Origin: Maricaulis sp034670125
Lineage (GTDB): Bacteria > Pseudomonadota > Alphaproteobacteria > Caulobacterales > Maricaulaceae
Length of the DNA stretch: 64,000 nucleotides
Direction: 5' to 3'
Assembly (NCBI RefSeq): GCF_034670125.1
Contig: NZ_JAXMOC010000011.1
Location: 1 to 64,000, forward strand
The position numbers and the translations under genes were made by a program. Below, piece by piece: positions 32,983-42,845 of this stretch. Below the pieces are notes generated by a model. The model did not search any database. It saw nothing but the letters and a program-made list of their open reading frames with translations, and was not told the DNA's origin. Within the stretch, counting starts at the first letter, position 1; each line of letters opens with the position of its first letter.

Positions 32983-33720
32983 TTAAATCATCGCCATGCC
33001 GCCATTGACGTGCAGCGTCTGCCCGGTGACGTACCCGGCTTCTGCACTGGCGAGATAGACAACAGCATTGGCGATATCGTCGCCACTACCCAGGTCTCCG
33101 GCCGGTATTTTGGCCAGAATCGTGGAGCGTTGATCCTCATTGAGGACATCGGTCATCGGCGAGGCGATAAAGCCCGGCGCGACACAGTTGACGGTGACGC
33201 CGCGCGCCGCGACTTCCTGCGCCAGCGACTTGGAAAAACCGATCATCCCGGCCTTGGAGGCGCAGTAATTGGTCTGGCCCGGATTGCCGGTCACGCCGAC
33301 CACCGAGGTGATGCCGACAATGCGGCCCCACCGCGCCTTCATCATGCCGCGAAGCGCCGCACGGGTGAGGCGGAAATAGCTTTCCAGATTGACCTTGATG
33401 ACCGTATCCCAGTCCTCATCCTTCATCCGCATGAGGAGCTGGTCCTTGGTGATGCCGGCATTGGCGACAAGGATGTCCAAAGACCCCATCGCCTCGGCAG
33501 CCTGCTTGGGCAAGGCGTCGACTGCGGCCGCATCAGACAGGTTGCAGGGCAGGACATGGGCGCGCTCACCCAGGTCATCGGCCAGCTCCTGCAGCACGTG
33601 TTCGCGCGTGCCTGACAGGGCGACCGTGGCACCCTGTGCATGCAGCTTGCGCGCAATCGCATTGCCCAGCCCACCGGTCGCGCCGGTCACGAGAGCACTC
33701 TTGCCAGTCAGATCGAACAT
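32983..33720 (-). CDS. fabG: 3-oxoacyl-ACP reductase
   Basis: This NADPH-dependent SDR reduces 3-oxoacyl-ACP in fatty acid synthesis. The 245-residue protein has VTGATGGLGNAIARKL (cofactor loop), NAGITKDQL, the catalytic Ser in GITSVVGVTGNPGQ and the YxxxK pair in NYCASKAGMIGFSKSL. The start is the ATG at 33720, preceded by GGAGGGAAATCG; the upstream ATG at 33735 lies inside that site. A small membrane-protein gene separates it from fabD, which is unusual. Confidence 0.95.
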   Translation of the reverse strand: MFDLTGKSALVTGATGGLGNAIARKLHAQGATVALSGTREHVLQELADDLGERAHVLPCNLSDAAAVDALPKQAAEAMGSLDILVANAGITKDQLLMRMKDEDWDTVIKVNLESYFRLTRAALRGMMKARWGRIVGITSVVGVTGNPGQTNYCASKAGMIGFSKSLAQEVAARGVTVNCVAPGFIASPMTDVLNEDQRSTILAKIPAGDLGSGDDIANAVVYLASAEAGYVTGQTLHVNGGMAMI

Positions 33721-33735
33721 TCGATTTCCCTCCAC

Positions 33736-34020
33736 TCAGGGCGTATTAAAGAACAGAAACAGCATCGGCACGACGATGAAACCCACAAGTGCCGCAAGGT
33801 AGCCCCAACCGACCAGCGTCGGCACCCGAGCGACGAAGCGTGCGCCCACAAAAACAAGCATTGACCCCAGGGTCCAGCCAAAGGCGATGAGGACGAAAAT
33901 CGCGGCCGTATCGAGCACCCAACCCAACCAGATAATCTCGCCGTCCCGCCCCTGGCGCGCCTGACGCAAACGTTCAAGGATCGCGCCCTTGGAATAGTCC
34001 TTGGGCGCGCCCTCGCCCAA
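33736..34020 (-). CDS. Small membrane protein inside the fab cluster
   Basis: This 94-residue protein is not one I recognise. The first ~28 residues are charged (GAPKDYSKGAILERLRQARQ), followed by two or three hydrophobic helices (~28-48, ~50-64, ~68-92). It uses a TTG start at 34020, supported by GGAGG eight bases upstream inside the end of fabD. It begins three bases after the fabD stop, and fabG starts 15 bases after it, so it is cotranslated with both. Its tight spacing suggests a role linked to membrane lipid synthesis, but no function can be assigned. Confidence 0.7.
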   Translation of the reverse strand: MGEGAPKDYSKGAILERLRQARQGRDGEIIWLGWVLDTAAIFVLIAFGWTLGSMLVFVGARFVARVPTLVGWGYLAALVGFIVVPMLFLFFNTP

Positions 34021-34023
34021 GCC

Positions 34024-34977
34024 TCAGGCCTCCGCCTTGAGGCTGGCCGCAAAGGCTTCCAGCCCCGCCGCCGCATTCAGCGGGACGCCGGTGGCATCCT
34101 TGGTCGTCCGCTTGAGCATGGTCGAGAGCACCTTGCCGGAACCGGCTTCAGCCAGCGTGGTGATGCCGGCCTCCTCGACCATCCACAACACGCTTTCGCG
34201 CCAGCGGACACGGCCGGTGACCTGTTCGACCAGCTGCTTGCGGATCGTTTCGACGTCCGAGGTCGGGCGTGCAGTGACATTGGCGACGACGGGCACGGAC
34301 GGGGCGTTGATGGTCGCGGCAGCGAGCGCCTCGGCCATGGCGTCGGCGGCGGCCTGCATCATCGGGCAATGAAAAGGTGCCGAGACCGGCAGCTTCATCG
34401 CCTTCTTCAGGCCCAGCTCGCCGGCCTTGGCGATGGCGGCGTCGATGGCGGCGGTGGAACCGGAAATCACGATCTGGCCAGGCGCATTGTCATTGGCAAT
34501 CGCGCACACGCCCGCGGTGGCACCGGCGGCAACGGCTGCGGCGGCCAGGTCTTCATCAGCGCCCAGAAGCGCCGCCATGGTACCCTCACCGACCGGCACG
34601 GCCTTTTGCATCGCCAGGCCGCGCAGCTTGAGCAGCTTGGCGGCGTCGGTGATCGACAGGGCACCCGCGGCGGCCAGGGCCGAATACTCACCAAGACTGT
34701 GACCGGCCACGAACTCCGCCGCGTTGACGTCTACGTCAAATTCGGCCCTGAGGACCGCCATCACGGCCAGGCTGGACGCCATCAGGGCCGGCTGCGCATT
34801 CTCTGTCAGGGTTAGCGTTTCGATGGGGCCGTCGGCCATCAGGCCGCTGAGATTCTGGTCCAGCGCCGCGTCGACCTCGTCAAGCACAGCCCGCGCACTG
34901 GCGAACTCGCCGGCCAGTTCCTGCGCCATGCCGACCGACTGGCTACCCTGTCCCGGAAAGACAAAAGCGAATTTCAT
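34024..34977 (-). CDS. fabD: Malonyl-CoA:ACP acyltransferase
   Basis: FabD loads malonate from CoA onto AcpP. The 317-residue protein begins KFAFVFPGQGSQSVGMAQEL, has the nucleophile motif VAGHSLGEYSALAAAG at about residue 93, and the second catalytic His in VSAPFHCPMMQ near residue 204. It ends with the GSGKVLSTMLKR motif. GGGGGAGGGA precedes the ATG. It heads the minus-strand lipid cluster and is divergent from rpsF. Confidence 0.96.
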   Translation of the reverse strand: MKFAFVFPGQGSQSVGMAQELAGEFASARAVLDEVDAALDQNLSGLMADGPIETLTLTENAQPALMASSLAVMAVLRAEFDVDVNAAEFVAGHSLGEYSALAAAGALSITDAAKLLKLRGLAMQKAVPVGEGTMAALLGADEDLAAAAVAAGATAGVCAIANDNAPGQIVISGSTAAIDAAIAKAGELGLKKAMKLPVSAPFHCPMMQAAADAMAEALAAATINAPSVPVVANVTARPTSDVETIRKQLVEQVTGRVRWRESVLWMVEEAGITTLAEAGSGKVLSTMLKRTTKDATGVPLNAAAGLEAFAASLKAEA

Positions 34978-35056
34978 GGCGATCCCTCCCCCATGAAGAT
35001 TTTAGTTGAGGGCTGACTAGCCCCTGTCATGGTCCGCGCGCAAGAGGGGATGCGGC

Positions 35057-35085
35057 TTGCACATGCAGGCGGTTTCCGGTAATGC
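35057..35085 (+). promoter_or_regulatory. Probable sigma-70-type promoter of rpsF-rpsR-rplI
   Basis: TTGCAC (35057-35062), a 17-base spacer and TAATGC (35080-35085) form a good housekeeping promoter in the fabD/rpsF divergent region. The expected start near 35092 leaves a leader of about 125 bases before rpsF, long enough for autoregulatory structure. Confidence 0.55.
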
Positions 35086-35164
35086 CCGCGCTTCGCTTGG
35101 TTGCGGTCCTTGTTTCAGACCGTCGGAACGTGGTGTTCCGGCAGGAGCAAGGAGCCGCCGCAGA

Positions 35165-35185
35165 CCTGCCCGACCCTTCGGCAGG
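35165..35185 (+). promoter_or_regulatory. Stem-loop in the rpsF leader
   Basis: CCTGCC(C)GA and TCGGCAGG pair into an 8-bp stem with a single bulged C and the loop CCCT, ending 33 bases before the rpsF ATG. Leaders of rpsF in many bacteria bind the S6:S18 protein complex at a bulged stem. I cannot match the published consensus with confidence, so this is only a candidate site. Confidence 0.35.
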
Positions 35186-35218
35186 CATGCGCCGCAACCG
35201 TTATCGAAGGGAGCCTTC

Positions 35219-35572
35219 ATGGCACTTTACGAGCACATCTTCATCGTGCGCCCGGACGTTTCTCCGGCGCAGATGGAATCTCTTCTCGAAGAGACCAAAG
35301 CCCTGATCGAAGAAAAGGGCGGCAAGACCGGCAAGATCGAATACTGGGGTCTTCGCAACCTGTCCTACCGCATCAACAAGTCGCGCAAGGGTCATTACGG
35401 CCTGATCGACATTGACGCGGAAGCTGACGTCATCAACGAACTCGAGCGCCTGCAGCGCCTGTCCGAAGATGTCATCCGTCACATGACGCTGCGCGTTGAA
35501 GCCCACACCGAAGAGCCGTCGGCCATCCTCACCAAAAAGGATGATCGCCGCGGTCGTCGCGAGCGGAACTAG
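35219..35572 (+). CDS. rpsF: 30S ribosomal protein S6
   Basis: S6 binds S18 on the platform of the small subunit. The 117-residue protein starts MALYEHIFIVRPDVSPAQ and has KIEYWGLRNLSYRINKSRKG in the centre. The C-terminal tail is charged (TKKDDRRGRRERN). The ATG at 35219 has GAAGGGAG upstream; longer frames are spurious. It is the first gene of the rpsF-rpsR-rplI operon. The usual ssb or priB between rpsF and rpsR is absent, as in other alphaproteobacteria. Confidence 0.97.
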   Translation: MALYEHIFIVRPDVSPAQMESLLEETKALIEEKGGKTGKIEYWGLRNLSYRINKSRKGHYGLIDIDAEADVINELERLQRLSEDVIRHMTLRVEAHTEEPSAILTKKDDRRGRRERN

Positions 35573-35583
35573 GAGAACGAACG

Positions 35584-35838
35584 ATGTCATCAGGCAATAT
35601 TTCAAACCTGCCCGCGCGCCGTCCGTTCATGCGTCGCCGCAAGGTCTGCCCGTTCTCCGGTGAAAATGCACCGGCGATCGATTTCAAGGACCCCAAGCTC
35701 CTGCTTCGCTACATGTCCGAGCGTGGCAAGATCGTCCCGTCCCGCATCACCGCGGTCTCGGCCAAGAAGCAGCGTGAACTGGCCCGTGCCATCAAGCGTG
35801 CGCGTCAGCTGGCCCTGCTCCCCTATGTGGTCGATTAA
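35584..35838 (+). CDS. rpsR: 30S ribosomal protein S18
   Basis: This 84-residue basic protein has the family motifs PFMRRRKVCPFSGEN (one zinc-ribbon-like Cys only) and IDFKDPKLLLRYMSERGKIVPSRIT. The C-terminal helix AKKQRELARAIKRARQLALL is standard. AGGAGAACGAACG precedes the ATG. It lies 11 bases after rpsF and 12 before rplI. Confidence 0.97.
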   Translation: MSSGNISNLPARRPFMRRRKVCPFSGENAPAIDFKDPKLLLRYMSERGKIVPSRITAVSAKKQRELARAIKRARQLALLPYVVD

Positions 35839-35850
35839 GGAGAACTGACG

Positions 35851-36480
35851 ATGAAACTGGTTCTCTTGGAACGTGTTGAAAACCTCGGCGTCATCGGTGA
35901 CGTCGTGTCCGTGCGCCCCGGCTTCGCCCGCAACTTCCTGCTGCCGCAAGGCAAGGCACTGCGCGCAACCGAAGCCAACATGGCGCGCTTTGAAGTGGAG
36001 CGTGAGCTCCTCGAAAAGCGCAATGCCGAACGGGCTGCGGAAGCGGCTGAATCCGGCAAGACGATCGATGGCGAAAGCTTCGTCATGATCCGTCAGGCCG
36101 GTGAAAGCGGTCAGCTCTACGGTTCTGTCACCTCGCGTGACATCGCCGAGATCGTGTCGGAAAGCGGCACCAAGGTCGTCCGCTCGCAGATCGCGCTCAA
36201 CGCGCCGATCAAGACGCTCGGCCTGCATGAGCTGAAGATCAAGCTGCACGCCGACGTGTCGGTGACCGTGACGATCAACATCGCCCGGTCGGAAGACGAA
36301 GCCGAACGCCAGGCCGCTGGTGAAGACGTGATCGCAGCCCAGGCTGACGAAGATCGCGCCATCGCCGACGCCCAGGCCGCCGAGCTCTTCGAAGCCAGCG
36401 AGGAAGGCCAGGAACTGGCTGCCCAGCGCGAAGCTGCCGAAGACGCCGGTGCAGACGAAAGCGAAGAGACCGAAGCGTAA
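35851..36480 (+). CDS. rplI: 50S ribosomal protein L9
   Basis: L9 binds 23S rRNA at the base of the L1 stalk. The N-terminal domain (residues ~1-50) reads MKLVLLERVENLGVIGDVV and RPGFARNFLLPQGKA, followed by the long connecting helix and the C-terminal domain (TLGLHELKIKLHADVSVTVTI at ~128). At 209 residues it is longer than the ~150 of E. coli because of an acidic, Ala/Glu-rich tail after residue ~150, as is common in alphaproteobacteria. A strong terminator follows. Confidence 0.96.
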   Translation: MKLVLLERVENLGVIGDVVSVRPGFARNFLLPQGKALRATEANMARFEVERELLEKRNAERAAEAAESGKTIDGESFVMIRQAGESGQLYGSVTSRDIAEIVSESGTKVVRSQIALNAPIKTLGLHELKIKLHADVSVTVTINIARSEDEAERQAAGEDVIAAQADEDRAIADAQAAELFEASEEGQELAAQREAAEDAGADESEETEA

Positions 36481-36510
36481 GCGACTGTCACTTCAAACGT
36501 TTGAGGGAAG

Positions 36511-36543
36511 CGGGCCGGTCATCAGACCGGCCCGTTTTCTTTT
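36511..36543 (+). terminator. Rho-independent terminator of rpsF-rpsR-rplI
   Basis: CGGGCCGGTC and GACCGGCCCG form a perfect 10-bp stem with an ATCA loop, immediately followed by TTTTCTTTT. It lies 31 bases after the rplI stop and separates the ribosomal operon from dnaB. Confidence 0.92.
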
Positions 36544-36559
36544 GCGCGGCCGCCGGTGG

Positions 36560-36601
36560 TTATCCACACTTGTCCACAGCCTGCCCACACAGTTGTGGGC
36601 A
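36560..36601 (+). promoter_or_regulatory. DnaA-box cluster upstream of dnaB
   Basis: TTATCCACA (36560-36568) is the perfect consensus DnaA box. TTGTCCACA (36570-36578) follows one base later with one deviation. Then comes an 8-bp inverted repeat, TGCCCACA-CAGT-TGTGGGCA (36582-36601), whose arms resemble further degenerate boxes. The array sits 63 bases before the dnaB ATG and fits control of the replicative helicase gene by DnaA. Confidence 0.7.
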
Positions 36602-36663
36602 ATCACAGCCCGGGCCGTATCAGGGGGGTGTATCGCCGCGCCGCCTTCTGTATCCCAATGGGC

Positions 36664-38148
36664 ATGACCACTGCACTCCTGCCCTACGAAGCCGAAACCG
36701 ACGTCGCCGAGCTGGACTCGGCGCCGCACAATCTGGATGCCGAACAGGCCTTCCTGGGCGCCCTGCTCTACGACAACGAGATGTTCCACCGTGTCGCCGA
36801 CTGGCTGAAGGCGGAGCATTTCTATGACCCGGTCCATGGGCGCATCTTCGAGACCGCGACCGACCTGATCGGGCGAGGCTCGCTGGCCGATGCGGTCGTG
36901 CTGAAGACCCATTTCGACCGCGATGACGGCCTCAAGGACATTGGTGGCACGACCTATCTCGCTGTCCTGATGGAAGGCGCCGCAACCGGCAATGCCGCCG
37001 TCGAATATGCCCGCATCATCTATGAACTGGCCCTGCGCCGCGAGCTGATCCGCATCGGCCACGATCTCGCCAATGCGGCCAGCGCCGACGCCGAGGTCCA
37101 TGCCCGCGACCTGATCCAGGGCATCGAGCAGAAACTGTTCAACCTCGCTGAGGCCGGCTCGACCTCGCGCGGCTTTGTGTCTTTCAAGCAAGCGCTTACC
37201 GAGTCGGTGGCCTCAGCCGCCGCCGCGTTTGAACGCGATGGTGGACTGGCCGGCATCTCGTCCGGCCTGATGGAGCTGGATCGCAAGCTGGGCGGCATGC
37301 ACCCGTCCGACCTGATCATCCTGGCCGGACGTCCGTCGATGGGCAAAACCTCGCTGGCCACCAATATCGCCTTCAACGTGGCCAAGGCCTATGAGCACGA
37401 GTTGCAGCCGGACGGCACCAAGAAGACCACCAAGGGCGGCGTCGTCGGTTTCTTCTCGCTGGAAATGTCGGCCGAGCAGCTGGCGACCCGTCTGATCGCC
37501 GATCACACCAGCATTCCCGGCTACATGATCCGCCAAGGCATGATCGACGCAACACAGTACGAGGAAATCCGCGACGGTGTTCTGGAGATCCAGAGCCTGC
37601 CGCTGTTCATCGACGATACCGGTGGCCTGCCGATCTCGGCGCTGGCCGCACGGGCGCGCCGCCTCAAGCGCACGCACGGCCTCGACCTGATCGTGGTCGA
37701 CTACCTGCAGCTGATCACCTCGACCAAGGCCGGCTCGGGCAGTTCGCGGGTGGAGGAAGTCTCCGAGGTCACGCAGAACCTGAAGGCCCTGGCCAAGGAA
37801 TTGGCGGTCCCGGTGATCGCCCTGTCCCAGCTGTCGCGTCAGGTTGAGAACCGCGAAGACAAGAAGCCCCAGCTCTCGGATCTGCGCGAATCGGGCTCCA
37901 TCGAGCAGGACGCCGACGTGGTTTTGTTCGTCTATCGCGAAGCCTACTACAAGGAACGCGAGAAGCCGCGCGAGGACACGCCGGAATACCTGGCCTGGGA
38001 AGAGGAATTCCGGCGCATCGAGCGGGTTGCTGAAGTGGTGATCGGCAAACAGCGTCACGGTCCGATCGGCACCGCGAAACTGGCCTTTGACGGCATGCTG
38101 ACCAAATTCACCGATCTGGAAACACGCTTTGACGAAGGCTATGACTGA
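36664..38148 (+). CDS. dnaB: Replicative DNA helicase
   Basis: This hexameric 5'-3' helicase drives the replication fork. The protein has about 494 residues. The N-terminal domain begins PHNLDAEQAFLGALLYDNEMF. The RecA-like domain has Walker A AGRPSMGKTSLATN (~220), then FFSLEMSAEQLATRL, LIVVDYLQLI, and the ALSQLSRQVENREDKKP and ESGSIEQDADVVLF arginine-finger region. I chose the ATG at 36664; another at 36658 adds two residues and neither has a clear ribosome binding site. The stop overlaps alr. Confidence 0.96.
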   Translation: MTTALLPYEAETDVAELDSAPHNLDAEQAFLGALLYDNEMFHRVADWLKAEHFYDPVHGRIFETATDLIGRGSLADAVVLKTHFDRDDGLKDIGGTTYLAVLMEGAATGNAAVEYARIIYELALRRELIRIGHDLANAASADAEVHARDLIQGIEQKLFNLAEAGSTSRGFVSFKQALTESVASAAAAFERDGGLAGISSGLMELDRKLGGMHPSDLIILAGRPSMGKTSLATNIAFNVAKAYEHELQPDGTKKTTKGGVVGFFSLEMSAEQLATRLIADHTSIPGYMIRQGMIDATQYEEIRDGVLEIQSLPLFIDDTGGLPISALAARARRLKRTHGLDLIVVDYLQLITSTKAGSGSSRVEEVSEVTQNLKALAKELAVPVIALSQLSRQVENREDKKPQLSDLRESGSIEQDADVVLFVYREAYYKEREKPREDTPEYLAWEEEFRRIERVAEVVIGKQRHGPIGTAKLAFDGMLTKFTDLETRFDEGYD

Positions 38149-39241
38149 TACTGCGGCGACGCCCCGCCGGCCCCGTCCGGCTCCGCGACTGATCATCGAT
38201 CTCGCCGCCATCCAGCGCAATTACGCCGCTCTGCAGACCCTCGCTCCGACGGCGACTGTCGGCGCGGTGGTGAAGGCCAATGGCTATGGCCTCGGTGCCG
38301 CTGAAGTGGTTCCGGCCCTCGCCGATGCAGGATGCCGATGTTTTTACGTTGCCCATACATCAGAAGCCCGCGAGGCGCGCGAGGCGCTCGCCGGGCGTCC
38401 GGCCGACATTTTTGTTTTCAACGGCTTCTGGCCGTCCGATCTGGAGGAATTGCGCCAACTCTCGCTATTCCCCGTCATCAACGACCTGCACCAACTGGAC
38501 GACCTCCGCATGCTGGCGCCGGACCTGCCCTGTGCGATCCATTTCGACACCGGCATGAGCCGGCTGGGCCTGGACGCGGCGGAGACAGAGACTTTGCTCG
38601 CCGACCCGGCCCGCATCGACGCCCTCGACGTGCGCCAGATCATGAGCCACCTCGCCTGCGCCGACGAGCCGGACCACCCGCTCAACGAGCAACAGCGGCA
38701 GCGCTTTGAGCGGATCCGTCACGCTTTTCCGGGCATACCCGCCAGCCTGTCCAACTCCGCCGGTGTCCTGCTGGGTCAAGGCTATCATTTCGACATGCTG
38801 CGCCCCGGCCTCGCCCTGTTCAGCCGCATGCCGGCGCCGGGGCGGACATCGCCGTTCGAACCGGTGGTGACGATCGACGCGCCCATACTCCAGATCCGCA
38901 CATTGCAACCCGGTGACAACGTCGGATATGGCGCCAGCTGGACAGCCGACCGGCCACGCCGGGTCGCGACCGTCGCTGCCGGTTATGCGGACGGATTGTT
39001 GCGGGCCTTCGGCAATGGCGGATATGGCCGGATTGGCGATGCGAGAGTGCCGATCCTCGGGCGGGTTTCGATGGACCTGATCTGCGTCGATATCGATGCG
39101 GTGGACGAGCCGGTACGGCCCGGAGATCCCGTGCGATTCCTGGGCGCGGACATTGAAGACATGGCCGGTAGCGCCGCGACGATCTCCTATGAATTCCTGG
39201 TGCGCCTCGGCATCCGGTTCGATCGCAGTTACCTGCGCTGA
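38141..39241 (+). CDS. alr: Alanine racemase
   Basis: This PLP-dependent enzyme makes D-alanine for peptidoglycan. The 366-residue protein has the PLP lysine in GAVVKANGYGLGA (~46), the catalytic Tyr in NVGYGASWTADRPRR (~266) and GRVSMDLICVDI near 310. The N-terminal extension (TDTAATPRRPRPAPR) is short and basic. The ATG overlaps the dnaB stop (ATGACTGA). dnaB-alr-radA is a frequent order in this class. It is biosynthetic rather than secreted, as no signal peptide is present. Confidence 0.95.
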   Translation: MTDTAATPRRPRPAPRLIIDLAAIQRNYAALQTLAPTATVGAVVKANGYGLGAAEVVPALADAGCRCFYVAHTSEAREAREALAGRPADIFVFNGFWPSDLEELRQLSLFPVINDLHQLDDLRMLAPDLPCAIHFDTGMSRLGLDAAETETLLADPARIDALDVRQIMSHLACADEPDHPLNEQQRQRFERIRHAFPGIPASLSNSAGVLLGQGYHFDMLRPGLALFSRMPAPGRTSPFEPVVTIDAPILQIRTLQPGDNVGYGASWTADRPRRVATVAAGYADGLLRAFGNGGYGRIGDARVPILGRVSMDLICVDIDAVDEPVRPGDPVRFLGADIEDMAGSAATISYEFLVRLGIRFDRSYLR

Positions 39242-39328
39242 TGAAAACCGGTCGGACAGGCGACACCCACATGACTTGTTCTGTCACCCCGGTCAGCTGG
39301 TATACCCCCAACAAGGGAGGCCCGATCG

Positions 39329-40705
<1,377 letters not shown>

Positions 40706-40722
40706 TTAGGAGTGTCGCGGCG

Positions 40723-41367
40723 ATGGATTCAACGCTTACTGCCTTTGACGGCATCGGTCTGACCATCCTTCTGGCCTCGGGCCTTCTGGCCCTGGTGCGC
40801 GGTTTCGTGCGCGAGGCCCTGTCTGTGACAGCCTTTGTCGCCGCTTCGCTGGCAACCTTGTGGGCACTGCCCGCCTTCATCGGCCCGGCGCGCGACATGA
40901 TTGATCCGGACTGGCTGGCCCCGCTGGCGATCGGCGCCATCGTCTTCATCGTCATCTATCTGGCCGTCACCTTCGTGACGAGTTCACTGTCCCGGGGCCT
41001 CGCCAAGGGCGAGGACGTCAATGTCGTCGACCGCACGCTGGGCTTTGCCTTTGGCCTGATGCGCGGCCTCGTTCTGCTGGGCCTGGGCGTGATCTTCATG
41101 GCCGCCACTTTCGGCGAGAATGGCCGCCCGCCGGCCAGCATCACCCAGGCGCGCATCTATCCGCTGGTCAATGCAACGGCGCGGGCCCTGCAGACCCTGG
41201 CGCCGGAAAGTTCGCGAATCGGCTCGACCGCGCCCCTGCCCGGTGGCCGCACCGACCCGATTGCAGAAACAATAAGAAATAATGACACCTCCTATGGCAG
41301 ACGCGACCGAAACCGACTAGATGACCTCATCGGTTCGACCACGGATGACCAGGAAGACGATGGATGA
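40723..41367 (+). CDS. cvpA: CvpA family membrane protein
   Basis: This 214-residue protein has four transmembrane helices (~8-26, ~30-50, ~64-84, ~102-124) and a polar C-terminal tail. The family pattern AFDGIGLTILLASGLLALVRGFVREA at the N-terminus and GFAFGLMRGLVLLGL in the fourth helix region are recognisable. CvpA has been linked to colicin V production and to envelope-stress tolerance; its biochemical role is unclear. The stop overlaps purF (ATGA), an arrangement also found in E. coli. Confidence 0.9.
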   Translation: MDSTLTAFDGIGLTILLASGLLALVRGFVREALSVTAFVAASLATLWALPAFIGPARDMIDPDWLAPLAIGAIVFIVIYLAVTFVTSSLSRGLAKGEDVNVVDRTLGFAFGLMRGLVLLGLGVIFMAATFGENGRPPASITQARIYPLVNATARALQTLAPESSRIGSTAPLPGGRTDPIAETIRNNDTSYGRRDRNRLDDLIGSTTDDQEDDG

Positions 41368-42845
41368 GCGACCACAGCGCCATTCCCGCCACACTGACCT
41401 ACGATCCGGAGAGTGATCGCCCACAGGAAGAATGCGGCGTGTTTGCCGTATATGGCGCCGATGACGCCTCTATCCTGACCGCGCTCGGCCTCCATGCGCT
41501 CCAGCATCGAGGCCAGGAAGCTTGCGGTATCGCGACCCATGACGGGTCGCGTTTTCATATTGAACGCTATCTCGGCCTGGTCGGTGAGAACTTCACCTCG
41601 CCCGACATGCCGCAACGCCTGCCCGGCCGCGTCGCCATCGGCCATGCCCGCTATTCCACCCAGGGCGCCTCGGTGCTGCGCAATGTGCAGCCGCTGTTCG
41701 CCGACGTCCGCGGCGGCGGCATCGCCCTCGCCCACAACGGCAATCTGACCAATGCCCGCGTCCTGCGCGAGGAATTGGTCAATCATGGCCAGATCTTCCA
41801 GTCGACCTCGGACAGCGAGGTGGTGCTCCACCTGGCCGCCCTGTCGAAGAAGAGCAAGCTGACCAATCGGGTGCTGTCGGCGCTCAAGCAGGTCCAGGGG
41901 GCTTTCGCCTTCGTCGCCGTCGTCAATGACCGGCTGATCGTCGCCCGCGACCCGTTCGGCATCCGGCCGCTGGTCATGGGACGCTTGGGTGACGCCTATG
42001 TGTTCGCCTCGGAAACCTGCGCCCTCGACATGGTCGGTGCCAAGTTCGAACGTGAGATCGAACCCGGTGAAGCCGTGGTGGTCAATGAGGACGGCTTGCG
42101 GTCGGAGCGTTTCGCCCCGGCTCACCCGGCCCAGATCTGCGCCTTCGAATACATCTATTTCGCGCGTCCGGATTCGGTGATCGAGGGGCGCAGCGTCTAC
42201 GAGGCCCGCAAGGAGATGGGACGCCAGCTGGCGCTGGAGACACCGGCCGATGTCGATGTCATCATTCCCGTACCCGACAGCGGCGTGCCCGCGGCGATCG
42301 GCTATTCCGAAGCGTCCGGCATTCCGTTCGAGCTGGGCATCATCCGCTCGCACTTCGTCGGCCGGACCTTCATCCAGCCGACCCAGGACCGGCGCGACCT
42401 GTCGGTTCGCCGCAAACATGCAGCCAACGCCGCCGTCGTCAAAGGCAAGCGCGTCCTCCTGATCGACGATTCGATCGTGCGCGGAACGACCTCCCTGAAG
42501 ATTGTCCGGATGATGCGCGAAGCGGGAGCCCTGGAAGTTCACTTCCGCTCGGCCTGCCCGCCGATCAAGCATCCCGATTTCTACGGCATCGACATGGCCG
42601 GCCGCGACGAGCTGATTGCCGCCAACATGTCCGTCGAGGACATGGCGGCGAAACTTGAGGCCGACAGTCTCGGCTTCCTGACCGTGAACGGGCTTTACCA
42701 GGCCGTCATCGGCGCAGCCCGCAATGACAAGCTGCCCCAGCTGGCCGATCACTATTTCACGGGTGAATACCCGACGCACCTGGCCGATCACGACCGTGAT
42801 CTCTCGGCCAAGGAATTCCAGCTCTCCTTCCTGGTGGACGCATGA
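41364..42845 (+). CDS. purF: Amidophosphoribosyltransferase
   Basis: PurF commits PRPP to purine synthesis by amination with glutamine nitrogen. The 493-residue precursor has a short propeptide; the N-terminal nucleophile is Cys24 in EECGVFAVYG, exposed after cleavage. Glutaminase motifs include HRGQEACGIATHDG and HNGNLTNA. The PRPP site is VLLIDDSIVRGTTS (~371). Cysteines consistent with an iron-sulfur cluster are not obvious at the classical spacing. It is coupled to cvpA upstream and an SDR gene downstream by ATGA overlaps. Confidence 0.96.
   Translation: MSDHSAIPATLTYDPESDRPQEECGVFAVYGADDASILTALGLHALQHRGQEACGIATHDGSRFHIERYLGLVGENFTSPDMPQRLPGRVAIGHARYSTQGASVLRNVQPLFADVRGGGIALAHNGNLTNARVLREELVNHGQIFQSTSDSEVVLHLAALSKKSKLTNRVLSALKQVQGAFAFVAVVNDRLIVARDPFGIRPLVMGRLGDAYVFASETCALDMVGAKFEREIEPGEAVVVNEDGLRSERFAPAHPAQICAFEYIYFARPDSVIEGRSVYEARKEMGRQLALETPADVDVIIPVPDSGVPAAIGYSEASGIPFELGIIRSHFVGRTFIQPTQDRRDLSVRRKHAANAAVVKGKRVLLIDDSIVRGTTSLKIVRMMREAGALEVHFRSACPPIKHPDFYGIDMAGRDELIAANMSVEDMAAKLEADSLGFLTVNGLYQAVIGAARNDKLPQLADHYFTGEYPTHLADHDRDLSAKEFQLSFLVDA

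Noticed and set aside
36560..36601. DnaA boxes as a replication origin
   Set aside because: There are only two or three boxes and no AT-rich unwinding region or usual origin neighbours; promoter control of dnaB is simpler.
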